Source: an archaeon (lineage in GTDB: Archaea > Thermoproteota > Nitrososphaeria > Nitrososphaerales > UBA183). Taken from it: a DNA stretch of 10,307 nt. Below are positions 1-6,639 of this stretch, in pieces; within the stretch, counting starts at the first letter, position 1; every line of letters begins with the position of its first letter. The notes beneath the pieces are model-generated. The model had not been told where the DNA came from. It ran no database searches and saw nothing but the letters and a program-made list of their open reading frames with translations. The stretch covers positions 1-10,307 of the forward strand of contig JAJYNM010000084.1 of assembly GCA_021786335.1 (NCBI GenBank). The letters run 5' to 3'. The position numbers and the translations under genes were made by a program.

Positions 1-1
1 C

Positions 2-151
2 CAGAAGGTCCTCCAGAGACTCTCTGGAAAGGGCTTCGTGGCTCCCGCAGGGAAGATCGGGAACGCCAAGGCCTACCAGTTCAGGGTCGAAAACGACCTA
101 CACGAGCTGATCGAGTGGGCGACGAAGTACCAGTTCACTAGGACTGACTAG
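2..151 (+). CDS. C-terminal end of a winged-helix-like protein (partial)
   Basis: The gene is cut by the left edge of the window; only the last 49 codons and the TAG stop are visible. The fragment includes 'LQRLSGKGFVAPAGKIGNAK' followed by 'AYQFRV'. This resembles the recognition helix and beta-wing of a winged-helix DNA-binding domain: leucine-rich helix, then a turn, then a short hairpin. It then ends in an amphipathic tail. The codon pattern is clean and GC-rich, which supports a real gene. The stop is followed by about 70 bases without a gene and then by the convergent end of the zinc-ribbon protein on the other strand. The likely role is a transcriptional regulator or the DNA-binding part of a larger protein. 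With the N-terminus missing, nothing more specific can be said. Confidence 0.6.
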   Translation, partial: QKVLQRLSGKGFVAPAGKIGNAKAYQFRVENDLHELIEWATKYQFTRTD

Positions 152-220
152 GCTCTAGCTTCTCTATCTGAAATCGGGTTGATTCTACCTTTGATTGTGG
201 ATCTGGCAAAGCTTCCCTCA

Positions 221-991
221 TTACCCTATCAGTTGTTTCACTTTCTCCATTATATCTTGTGCGAAAACCGTGCTCCCACAGTGTTCACAGGCCGCTTGGT
301 TCCCTTCCTTCGGTAACGACATCGGTGCTCCACACTGAGGACACTTGACCACTTGCAGAGAGAGTCCTCCTCTACTCATGTAGTCTCTTAGGAACCCGAA
401 GTCCAAGGTTATCTGGATTCGGTCACGTCTCTTCTTAGCCTCAATGGCCTGCTGACGTTGGACTAGTTGGTCCTGGATTAACGTTCTGAATTTCGTGAAT
501 TCTATCTCGTTACGTACGCCCGTCACATGGAAGATGTGCTCACCGGTCGAATCGCTGATTGAGACATACTTCATCATCAGACCGCCCATTGAAAGGCCGC
601 TGAGGTCGTCTATTGAGAAGCTCAGGTCAATGTGATAAGACTTGGCGAATAAGCCTCGTTCCTTGATGAAGACTAGCCGTTGAGTAGTCAAAGCTAGGTA
701 CCCCCTAATCCTCCGCTTCACCATCCGGCGCTGACCATTCACAACTGTCATCTTGCCAACTTCGTGGTCTGCATACCAGTATTTTGTGACCGACTCACCG
801 TTCTGAAGCAACAATGCCCCAGCCCACGGAGCCTGAAACGTCGCCGAGGGCCCATTCAGGAGTTGGGGCGATTGCTGCGCTTTTGCAACTCCTGAAAGAG
901 GCTTCGCAATGGTTTCAACAGGGCGCCCGCATTTTGTGCAGAAAGCTACTCCTTCGCCGATTTCGTTGCCGCAATTCGTGCAGAACTTCAA
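221..991 (-). CDS. Zinc-ribbon protein with PH/GRAM-like middle domain and a second zinc ribbon
   Basis: A 256-residue protein beginning at a TTG codon; the nearby upstream ATG is out of frame. The N-terminus is a zinc ribbon with Cys4, Cys7, Cys18 and Cys21 (CTNCG...FCTKCG). A hydrophilic linker leads to residues about 70-185, a beta-rich stretch with 'RGYLALTTQRLVFIKE', 'SFSIDDLSGLSM' and 'YVSISDSTGEHIFHVTG' ending in an amphipathic helix. This is the typical pattern of bacterial/archaeal PH-like or GRAM-like domains. A second zinc ribbon sits at the C-terminus with Cys217, Cys220, Cys235 and Cys238 (CPQCGAP...CEHCG). There is no signal peptide or membrane segment. PH-like domains with zinc ribbons are known in prokaryotes, but their function is mostly undefined; binding of a lipid or protein partner is a guess. 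It is transcribed alone, away from the small zinc genes at 1237-1857. Confidence 0.8.
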   Translation of the reverse strand: MKFCTNCGNEIGEGVAFCTKCGRPVETIAKPLSGVAKAQQSPQLLNGPSATFQAPWAGALLLQNGESVTKYWYADHEVGKMTVVNGQRRMVKRRIRGYLALTTQRLVFIKERGLFAKSYHIDLSFSIDDLSGLSMGGLMMKYVSISDSTGEHIFHVTGVRNEIEFTKFRTLIQDQLVQRQQAIEAKKRRDRIQITLDFGFLRDYMSRGGLSLQVVKCPQCGAPMSLPKEGNQAACEHCGSTVFAQDIMEKVKQLIG

Positions 992-1025
992 GGATTGCGA
1001 GACTCTGATAGCATGAGCGTGGATT

Positions 1026-1033
1026 GTGTATAA
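1026..1033 (-). promoter_or_regulatory. TATA-like box for the zinc-ribbon/PH-like gene
   Basis: The minus strand reads TTATACAC here, about 39 bases upstream of the TTG start at 991. An archaeal TATA box at this spot would start transcription near 1004 and leave a leader of about 12 bases. It is the best match in the gap but is short and not a perfect consensus. Confidence 0.3.
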
Positions 1034-1207
1034 GTCTTAGTGGTGCATCCTAGAACATGCCTGATTCCTGAAATGTAGGTCGACTCCCAAAGACTGAATT
1101 TGAATGTTTGAGGGAGTATGGAAAAATGCTGATTCAATATGCTTGCAAAGGACATTCTGCCCTTCCCGAAGCGATGGTTTGCTACAATGCTATGAGCTTG
1201 GAATCTT

Positions 1208-1215
1208 CTTATAAT
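1208..1215 (+). promoter_or_regulatory. TATA-like box, leaderless start of the small DnaJ-type zinc gene
   Basis: The sequence CTTATAAT is centred about 25 bases before the ATG at 1237. That is the spacing at which an archaeal TATA box places the transcription start on the first base of the start codon. It favours the short 42-residue reading over a longer frame beginning at 1108. Confidence 0.45.
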
Positions 1216-1236
1216 GCAAGTTCAATAAAAGGCCGC

Positions 1237-1365
1237 ATGACATCTTCCAACGAGCCGAAACAATGTGGAAGATGCCAAGGCAAGGGTGTCATAATCACGA
1301 ATACTGTTTGGGGTACAAAGGCAACCTGTCCCGTTTGTAAAGGAACGGGCTGGGTACGCGTTTAG
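1237..1365 (+). CDS. Small DnaJ-type zinc-finger protein
   Basis: A 42-residue protein made almost entirely of one DnaJ-like cysteine repeat pair: CGRCQGKG at residues 10-17 and CPVCKGTG at 31-38. The Cys10, Cys13, Cys31 and Cys34 ligands and the glycines fit the CxxCxGxG signature. The J domain and the rest of DnaJ are absent, so this is a stand-alone zinc module, not a co-chaperone. The frame is open back to 1108, but ATG 1237 is preferred because of the TATA-like box 25 bases upstream and because the longer N-terminus has no recognisable character. Such mini-proteins are common in archaea and usually unannotated; a role in protein or nucleic-acid binding is plausible but unproven. The base composition is more AT-rich than in the genes to the right. 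Confidence 0.6.
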   Translation: MTSSNEPKQCGRCQGKGVIITNTVWGTKATCPVCKGTGWVRV

Positions 1366-1548
1366 CCCTGATTCGTAAGCAATCATCAGGAAATACAGCG
1401 CTGTTGAAAGCTTGAGTAACAAAATCAGGACGTGCTGGCCCTTCTTGTGTGTGAATGACTCCTCATGATTCTGGTCGCGTAAGCTGTTGGGAGAGTTCGC
1501 TGTCTTATTGATTAGTACTATGGCTCGGTTCTTGGAGACGATTTCAGA
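1366..1548. other. Intergenic stretch
   Basis: About 180 bases between two small zinc-protein genes. No convincing gene, tRNA or repeat was seen on either strand. A long minus-strand frame crosses it but has no family features. Confidence 0.4.
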
Positions 1549-1857
1549 TTGAAACGAAGCTATTGCCCGAAGTGCGGTCGACGGGTCGACAAATCTCGAA
1601 TCTATAGACAGGTGCGGTACCGTTGTGTTGGATGCGGAATCACACTGAGATTCTGTGTCTGCAAACCTCCATCGTGGGAGAAAACCTTCACGTTCGGCAG
1701 GATTGTTGCCGCAGTAAGACCCTATCGAAGCCTCCAAGACGAGCTCTGGTTTGAAAGCAGGGTGGACCGTGGAGAAGTCAGTTCCTCAAAGTCGCTTCGT
1801 TCCTTCGAGGTCGCCAAGAGATGGGCGACTCGAGCGGTTCAGGAATTAGAAAGGTAA
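1549..1857 (+). CDS. Small zinc-ribbon protein, function unknown
   Basis: A 102-residue protein read from a TTG start; the ATG at 1520 is out of frame and soon stops. The N-terminus holds a zinc ribbon with Cys6, Cys9, Cys26 and Cys29 (CPKCGRR...YRCVGCG), then two more cysteines in 'FCVCKPP'. The rest is basic and ends in a predicted amphipathic helix ('FEVAKRWATRAVQELER'). The first part resembles zinc ribbons of nucleic-acid-binding proteins, and the many Arg/Lys residues fit that. A weak GGAG lies about 11 bases before the start. It is convergent with the integrase gene, whose stop lies about 100 bases further on. I do not recognise the family; the cysteine pattern is the main support for the gene being real. 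Confidence 0.55.
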   Translation: MKRSYCPKCGRRVDKSRIYRQVRYRCVGCGITLRFCVCKPPSWEKTFTFGRIVAAVRPYRSLQDELWFESRVDRGEVSSSKSLRSFEVAKRWATRAVQELER

Positions 1858-1953
1858 CCTCGTAGAGGCAAGTTCTGCTCCTGAGACCGGTCCAGCGATT
1901 TTGGTGGGTCAACGCATCGGCTGTCATTCGTTCAAGAACTTCTGTAGCCAAGG

Positions 1954-3204
1954 TTAGTTCGGAAGCTTCAGCACGACCTTTCCGGTAGGCAACGTCGCCA
2001 CGTACTCCCACCCTTCCGTCAGATAGGCCTCGACCTCGCTGACTGGTATGGCCCTCTGGTGGTTCCCGTTGTTCGCCGTCGCCCCAAGCAGCCTTTCCCG
2101 TACCATCTTCTGAATCGTCGTGTCCTCCATTTCTGCAAGGTTGAGCTTATCGATTTCCTCCTTGCTGTACCCACCCACCTTGAGAAGGATCTCCCGCTTG
2201 AACTCGGCATTCCTGTCTCCTCTCTCTCCCGACACGCCGAGGATTGTCAGGTTGGGGATTGCCTTCACATATTCGCTGACCATCTCATCCTGAGTGGGCT
2301 TCATGTAGCTCCCAGACACGCCGATTGTGTGCCCCATCAGCATCTCCGTTATGATAGGCTTGACCCCGGACATCTCCATCCTTGTCTTGAAGAACTTCCG
2401 GTAAGAATGACATTGTTTCCACTCGTAGCTCCGGTAGTTCTTGGTGTCAGTGAGCTTCTCCCTCATCTTCATCTGGTTCAGGAGCTCCCCCATCTGGTTC
2501 TTCAGGGTCCTGACGCCGACCGGCTTCACCTTGCTCTGATCGAACCTCCTCTTGTTCACCTCTCTGACGAAGACCGGGGACGAAGGGGTGATGACTTCCC
2601 CCACCTTCTCGCGGAGCTCCCGGTACTTCAGTAGGTATTCGTAGCACTCCGGTGAAGCGAAGGTGTCATACTCCTCAAGTTCGCCCCTGTAGATCGTGAC
2701 CCTGGCGAGCTTCCACCCTTCGAACTCCACCTCCTGTAGGTCCCTCCAGCGGAGATACTCTAGTGAGCCAATCCTTGCGCCGGATGAAGTCAGGAAGAGT
2801 ACGAGGCACTTTGTCCTGAGGTCTGCGACCGTCACCACCTTGCGGATCTCGTCGAGCGTCGGCGCCCTGTCCTGGCCCGACTTCCTCACCTTCGGGATGA
2901 ACTGGTTGACGTAGTCCCAGTCGACCCCCTTCACCCTGTTGATCTCGAGAAACCTCCGAAGGGAGTCCCGCCAGAATGCCGTGGTGGAGGACGCCGAGGT
3001 CCCGCTCACTTCGGCGATGAACTTGACGAAATCCTCCTCAAACGCCTTCGGGTCTCGGCTCACGGTTTGGATGAACTGGTCAGGGGACATGCCCACCCGC
3101 CTGAGATACGCCCGAATCCTAAGGATGTAGTTCTCCTTGGTCTGATGCGCGAGCTTCCCTGACGCCCTGAGGGTCGCGACAGACGACTCTTCTGACTGAT
3201 TCAC
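1954..3204 (-). CDS. Tyrosine recombinase / integrase (XerC/D-like, archaeal type)
   Basis: A 416-residue site-specific recombinase. The N-terminal SAM-like core-binding domain (about residues 10-110, 'QTKENYILRIRAYLRRVG') is followed by the catalytic domain. The catalytic set is complete: Arg144 in 'SSGARIGSLEYLRW', His266 and Arg269 in 'CHSYRK', His292 in 'MGHTIGVSG', and the nucleophile Tyr300 in 'SGSYMKPT'. A C-terminal extension (330-416) ends in 'EGWEYVATLP', which I associate with archaeal integrases. The frame is open far upstream, but GTG 3204 is chosen because a strong TATA box lies 24 bases before it and because the upstream part is antisense to the phosphoesterase gene. No split by an attachment site is seen, unlike SSV-type integrases. 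It probably mobilises this island or a neighbouring element; nothing suggests it is inactive. Confidence 0.92.
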   Translation of the reverse strand: MNQSEESSVATLRASGKLAHQTKENYILRIRAYLRRVGMSPDQFIQTVSRDPKAFEEDFVKFIAEVSGTSASSTTAFWRDSLRRFLEINRVKGVDWDYVNQFIPKVRKSGQDRAPTLDEIRKVVTVADLRTKCLVLFLTSSGARIGSLEYLRWRDLQEVEFEGWKLARVTIYRGELEEYDTFASPECYEYLLKYRELREKVGEVITPSSPVFVREVNKRRFDQSKVKPVGVRTLKNQMGELLNQMKMREKLTDTKNYRSYEWKQCHSYRKFFKTRMEMSGVKPIITEMLMGHTIGVSGSYMKPTQDEMVSEYVKAIPNLTILGVSGERGDRNAEFKREILLKVGGYSKEEIDKLNLAEMEDTTIQKMVRERLLGATANNGNHQRAIPVSEVEAYLTEGWEYVATLPTGKVVLKLPN

Positions 3205-3223
3205 GCTCTGTAAGTTGAACCGG

Positions 3224-3231
3224 ATATTTAA
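3224..3231 (-). promoter_or_regulatory. TATA box of the integrase gene
   Basis: The minus strand reads TTAAATAT, a near-consensus archaeal TATA box, centred about 24 bases upstream of GTG 3204. It predicts a leaderless or nearly leaderless integrase mRNA and fixes the start codon. Confidence 0.6.
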
Positions 3232-3369
3232 CGCCCAATGTTTCGACCAACACAGGCGTGCCGCAAGAGTTCCTTGCTGCAAAAGTCGCCGTCTGAAGAG
3301 GAACCTTTTCTCCTCCCACAGATATCCTCTGAATGGCAGGAGAACTTGGTCGAGAGCGGTCAATCGATA

Positions 3370-4077
3370 ATGATCATCAGCGACCTCCACTACGAGCAGA
3401 CTTACCACCACGGCGTATGGGAAGGGGAGGCACACGACTGGTTGCTCGGGATGGTCAGAAGCGCGAAGTCGGCATCCCTCATCGCACTGGGCGACCTCGG
3501 GCATGCGTGGAGGGCTGTCGACTGGAAGTGCCTGACCGACCTGGTCCCAGTTCATGCCATCTACGGGAACCACGACAACATGGAGGTGCTCCATTCGGCG
3601 AGAAACAATGACGGAACCAGAGTCTTGGCAGAAGACGGCGAAGTCAGGGTAATCGGAGGCCTGAAGGTGGGCTTCATCAACGGCATAATGGCGAAGAAGG
3701 GAAAGACGAAGGTCAAGGACGGCGTTCCCAGGCAGTCTGCCGAAGTCTTCCTTTCCGCCGTTGCGAAGCTGGTCGGCGTCGATGTCTTGGCCACCCATGC
3801 GAGCCCCTACCTTCCCGAATACGGTAGCCGCTACCACGCCTCCGACGAGTTCGAAGTTCTAGACCAGGTCCTGACACAGGTAAACCCGCCGCTTTCGGTG
3901 AGCGGGCACCTCAGCGGGCCGTACACCCTGTCAAAGCTGCGGGACACGACCATTCTCAGAATCGACAGCAGTCCCGCTGAACGCCACTATGCTTTGATGG
4001 ACTTCGGGACGAGACAAATCAGGATTATGCACGATCATGACCAGGTTGAAATCGGCAGTTTCGCGGAATTTTCCTGA
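3370..4077 (+). CDS. Calcineurin-like metallophosphoesterase
   Basis: A 235-residue protein of the metallophosphoesterase superfamily, which hydrolyses phosphoesters (nucleotides, nucleic acids or phosphoproteins) with two metals. Metal-site motifs in order: Asp5 and His7 in 'SDLHYE', Asp42 in 'LGDLGH', Asn67-His68 in 'YGNHDN', His143 in 'ATHASP', and His180 in 'SGHLSG'. The last motif is usually GHxH; here the second His is replaced by Ser182, so one metal ligand may be missing or supplied elsewhere. The frame is open back to an ATG at 3238, but the extra 44 residues have no domain character. ATG 3370 places the first metal motif at the N-terminus, as is usual. It lies 83 bases before the AbiE-like pair on the same strand, but that pair has its own promoter. 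The substrate is unknown. Confidence 0.85.
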   Translation: MIISDLHYEQTYHHGVWEGEAHDWLLGMVRSAKSASLIALGDLGHAWRAVDWKCLTDLVPVHAIYGNHDNMEVLHSARNNDGTRVLAEDGEVRVIGGLKVGFINGIMAKKGKTKVKDGVPRQSAEVFLSAVAKLVGVDVLATHASPYLPEYGSRYHASDEFEVLDQVLTQVNPPLSVSGHLSGPYTLSKLRDTTILRIDSSPAERHYALMDFGTRQIRIMHDHDQVEIGSFAEFS

Positions 4078-4129
4078 CCTGCGTCTCCATGGGATTCGTC
4101 ACGTTGGTGTTCCTTATGACAGATGAGTC

Positions 4130-4137
4130 CTTATATA
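4130..4137 (+). promoter_or_regulatory. TATA box of the AbiE-like operon
   Basis: CTTATATA is centred about 27 bases upstream of ATG 4161, a classic archaeal TATA position for a leaderless transcript. It shows that the toxin-antitoxin pair is transcribed separately from the phosphoesterase and selects ATG 4161 over an in-frame ATG at 4089. Confidence 0.6.
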
Positions 4138-4160
4138 GTCTCCGCGCTCCAACTGGACAA

Positions 4161-4928
4161 ATGCTCTACAACCAAGTCAGGTACGCAGAAGCGGTGCGAG
4201 TGTTCTACAAGCTTCGGGGCCGGACCAGTAACAGGGTCTCAACGGGGCTCGTTCAAGAGCTGGGATACGCGAAGTACAGCACCCAGTTCTACGCGGTAAA
4301 GAAGCTGCTAATGGAAGAAGGGATTCTGGACTCGAACGGAAAGTTCGTAGAGAACGCACCCAACGTCTGGCTGGCCGAGTTGCCGCAGGTGGTCGGCCAG
4401 AAGGAAAGAGAGATACTCTGTGACGAAGTACCATTCAAGATATTCCTGGCTTCCGTGCTTGGGTCGAGGCGTCTCGGAGACCTGTCAAGAGCGCTTGCTC
4501 TGAGCAGAAGCAGCGCCTATCACGCAGCTTCTAGACTCCTCAAGACAGGTCTGCTTCAAAGGAACGGTATGGAAATATCGTCTTCGGGAAGCGCGAAGAC
4601 GTGGTTGTCTGGATATCTAGACGCCTGCAAGACACACGTCAACGTTACCGGTGACATCTCGGTTCTCTTCCGGGCGGTACCGGCATACATTGACGGGCCG
4701 AGGGCCTACTTTGCCCTTCACCACGAGGTCGGACGGCCAATCGGCAGGGCAGACATGGTCATTGCGACGTGGGCCCCCTACCTTGGCTTCTGGGAATCTA
4801 TCGTTAACGGGGTAAGGTATTTTCTCGAATATCAGAAGAACGTCGAGGTCTTGGTCGCCAATCCTTCGGCCAGGGTCGTCTGGGCCGACAGGCTCCCGTT
4901 CAACGCGAAAGCGAGGCTGCCGAGGTAG
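4161..4928 (+). CDS. AbiEi-like antitoxin / tandem winged-helix regulator
   Basis: A 255-residue protein immediately upstream of an AbiEii-like nucleotidyltransferase; position is the main reason for calling it the antitoxin. It appears to hold two winged-helix domains: residues about 5-65 ('YSTQFYAVKKLLMEEGILDS') and about 90-140 ('LSRSSAYHAASRLLKTGLLQ'). A C-terminal domain of about 85 residues ('YIDGPRAYFALHHEVG') follows. Known AbiEi antitoxins combine an N-terminal winged helix that represses the operon with a C-terminal antitoxin domain. The second winged helix would be a departure from the bacterial form. ATG 4161 is chosen from the TATA spacing. The toxin gene begins 5 bases after the stop, so translation is probably coupled. 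Alternatively it could be an archaeal regulator family not related to AbiEi. Confidence 0.65.
   Translation: MLYNQVRYAEAVRVFYKLRGRTSNRVSTGLVQELGYAKYSTQFYAVKKLLMEEGILDSNGKFVENAPNVWLAELPQVVGQKEREILCDEVPFKIFLASVLGSRRLGDLSRALALSRSSAYHAASRLLKTGLLQRNGMEISSSGSAKTWLSGYLDACKTHVNVTGDISVLFRAVPAYIDGPRAYFALHHEVGRPIGRADMVIATWAPYLGFWESIVNGVRYFLEYQKNVEVLVANPSARVVWADRLPFNAKARLPR
4922..4926 (+). promoter_or_regulatory. Ribosome binding site of the AbiEii-like gene
   Basis: GAGGT lies 7 bases before ATG 4934 and overlaps the end of the upstream gene. A Shine-Dalgarno site here, while the first gene of the operon has none, fits archaeal operons in which only internal genes use one. Confidence 0.5.
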
Positions 4929-4933
4929 CTGCC

Positions 4934-5845
4934 ATGGGGATCTTCTTCAACATAGCCGACGACGCCGTCATCGGCACCGACCCCAGGGACCTGGTGAAGG
5001 ACGAGTACAAGGAGTACTTCGCGGACGGAGAGTCTGTTCAGAAGATCTACTCGGAGATATGCGCCCTAGACATGATATATAGCGTCGCCCGGATGAAGAA
5101 TGGCTACTACGACAGGAGGCTGGTCCTCAAGGGAGGCATGTCGGTCAGGAATCATGTGCCCCTGCTGGATCACAGGTTCTCCTTTGACGCCGACTACGAC
5201 CCCAATTCCGTGGCTGGCTACAGCTTCGGGGACGTCGACGAAATCAGGACGGACCTGACGAGATATGCCGGTCTGAGAAGGTGCGACGTCCGGGTTGACC
5301 TGGCGAAGAACGATGACCGACTCCTCTTCCTAGAACTGACCTACAGGGACGTCCTCCGTCGCGTCGGCTACACGATTGAAGAGAGGCCGAAGATTGAGCT
5401 GTGCAAGAGATGCAGGATATTCCAGGCACCTGAAGAGAACGAGATGGCCACGATCATGAACCTGAGGTTGCTTGGGCTGGAACCGCTCACCATCAAACAT
5501 GTTGGCCTGGAAGAGCAGCTGGCATCGAAGCTCTTCATAATAGGCGATTTGAGACGCGGGAAGAGGAACCACTTCGACGCCTACGACGCCCTTCGGATAA
5601 CTGAAAGCAACCGCGGCCTTGACTGGAAGCTGGTCAGAAACCTGTTTGCCCAGCGGGCCGAGAAACATACTGTAAAGGGCCACGTCCTGAAGACCAAGGA
5701 ACACATCCGTGAGTGCCGGCGGCAACTCGACACCATGAAGTTGAACGCCAACAAGAAGAGCGGGCTCGCTCGCCTTGTCTTCAAGAGAGATTTCGACTAC
5801 GACGCCATGATCGAAAGGGTGAAGGCGCTTTACGACAACGTATGA
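4934..5845 (+). CDS. AbiEii-like nucleotidyltransferase toxin (type IV toxin-antitoxin)
   Basis: A 303-residue protein with the motifs of the AbiEii / MenT nucleotidyltransferase family. Motif I is 'LVLKGGMSVRN' (Gly67-Gly68), motif II is 'HRFSFDADYDP' (Asp85 and Asp87 as metal ligands), and the later lysine/aspartate motif is 'ASKLFIIGDLRRGKRNHFDA' (Lys199, Asp215). Known members transfer nucleotides to targets such as tRNA 3' ends and arrest growth until the partner antitoxin acts; the lactococcal AbiE system blocks phage. The key residues are present, so the enzyme is probably active. It follows its probable antitoxin by 5 bases and has its own Shine-Dalgarno site. Residues 157-160 ('CKRC') hold an extra cysteine pair not typical of the family as I know it. 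Its place in an integrase-bearing island supports a defence or stability role. Confidence 0.85.
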   Translation: MGIFFNIADDAVIGTDPRDLVKDEYKEYFADGESVQKIYSEICALDMIYSVARMKNGYYDRRLVLKGGMSVRNHVPLLDHRFSFDADYDPNSVAGYSFGDVDEIRTDLTRYAGLRRCDVRVDLAKNDDRLLFLELTYRDVLRRVGYTIEERPKIELCKRCRIFQAPEENEMATIMNLRLLGLEPLTIKHVGLEEQLASKLFIIGDLRRGKRNHFDAYDALRITESNRGLDWKLVRNLFAQRAEKHTVKGHVLKTKEHIRECRRQLDTMKLNANKKSGLARLVFKRDFDYDAMIERVKALYDNV

Positions 5846-5932
5846 CCCTCTACTTCACTCTCCTGAACCCTCCACGCCCGGACTATCATAGACTCCGGGT
5901 CTATCTTTGTTAAAAGCCCCAGTCCTCGATTT
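5846..5932. promoter_or_regulatory. Gap with a possible promoter for the nuclease gene
   Basis: The sequence TTTGTTAAA near 5906-5914 is the only AT-rich block in this gap and lies about 23-27 bases before ATG 5933, so it may be the TATA element. It is a weak match. Nothing else is seen in the gap. Confidence 0.3.
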
Positions 5933-6487
5933 ATGAGCATGGGTCTGCTCAGGGATCTCTCGAGGCACCTCTCCAGCAACCAAGGGAAGCAGTACGGCAC
6001 CCCTTCCAAAACGATGCATGGTGAGGACGTCAGGAGCAGGTCCGAGCAGAGGATTGCTGATTACTTCGCCCAAAACGGAATCCGCTACTTCTACGAGTGG
6101 GGCGCCCAAACCGACGCGTTGATCTTTAAGCGGACATTTGCCCACCCGGACTTCTACCTTCCAGATTACAACATCTATGTGGAGTTCTGGGGGCTGGCGA
6201 AGGTCAGCAAGAAATACAGGCGAACAATGAGGTTCAAGATGAGAGAGTATCGCAAGAACAAGATTAGGTACATCAGCCTTTACCCTGATAACCTCGATAA
6301 CTTGGACTGGACTTTCAGGACCAGGTTCCGGGAACTCGTCGGGTCCGACTTGCCGGCGAAACCGCATCCTGTTCCCGGGAAAGCTCGGTATTGCGCCAGG
6401 TGTGGGACACCGGTCGCACCACCTGGTAACTTCTGCAGCAGATGCGGCAACACCATCGATACGTTTCCGCGCCCAAGTTCCCCCTAG
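5933..6487 (+). CDS. PD-(D/E)XK-like nuclease with C-terminal zinc ribbon
   Basis: A 184-residue protein. Residues about 33-120 look like a small restriction-endonuclease-fold domain: 'VRSRSEQRIADYFAQNGI' with Glu38 in the first helix, 'HPDFYLPDYNIYVEFWG' with Asp73 and Glu84, then 'KMREYRKNKIRYISLYP'. This matches the DUF559/VSR-like set in which the acidic pair sits in 'PDFYLP...Y(I/V)E(Y/F)WG'; the usual catalytic Lys after the Glu is replaced by Trp85-Gly in E-x-W-G form. Residues 154-171 form a zinc ribbon (Cys154, Cys157, Cys168, Cys171; 'CARCG', 'CSRCG'). It probably cuts or binds DNA, with the ribbon as targeting module. Domains of this type are often fused to helicases; here it stands alone. 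ATG 5939 two codons on is an alternative start. It is the last plus-strand gene of the group. Confidence 0.7.
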   Translation: MSMGLLRDLSRHLSSNQGKQYGTPSKTMHGEDVRSRSEQRIADYFAQNGIRYFYEWGAQTDALIFKRTFAHPDFYLPDYNIYVEFWGLAKVSKKYRRTMRFKMREYRKNKIRYISLYPDNLDNLDWTFRTRFRELVGSDLPAKPHPVPGKARYCARCGTPVAPPGNFCSRCGNTIDTFPRPSSP

Positions 6488-6639
6488 GAGCCGCTTTTCG
6501 CCGGTCCACCATGGCCCAACTCAGGATAAGGTATTCCCGGCGGGAGCACAATGAACCTTATGCTGGTTTTCGCATCTGTGAGGGGAGTCTTAACAATGTC
6601 CCTTCGATAGCAGGTGTCCCAACTCTTACAGGGCCATAA
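6488..6639. other. Intergenic stretch
   Basis: About 150 bases between the convergent nuclease gene and the HEPN remnant. No gene, terminator hairpin or repeat could be supported here. Confidence 0.4.

Noticed and set aside
1222..1737. 171-residue minus-strand frame
   Set aside because: It overlaps two small zinc-protein genes with clear cysteine motifs and shows no family features itself.
3238..3369. Longer N-terminus for the phosphoesterase
   Set aside because: The extra 44 residues have no recognisable character, and the first metal motif would lie unusually far from the N-terminus. It cannot be fully excluded.
3205..3837. N-terminal extension of the integrase frame (211 extra residues)
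   Set aside because: It is antisense to the clear phosphoesterase gene, has no domain features, and the integrase has a TATA box directly before GTG 3204.
4103..4153. GTTGG/CCAAC inverted repeat around the AbiE-like TATA box as an operator
   Set aside because: Only 5 bases per arm and a wide spacer; too weak to claim.
5543..5553. GGCGATTTGAG match to the tRNA-derived repeat
   Set aside because: It lies inside a conserved motif of the AbiEii-like gene (codons for G-D-L-R) and shows no tRNA sequence beyond it; a chance match.
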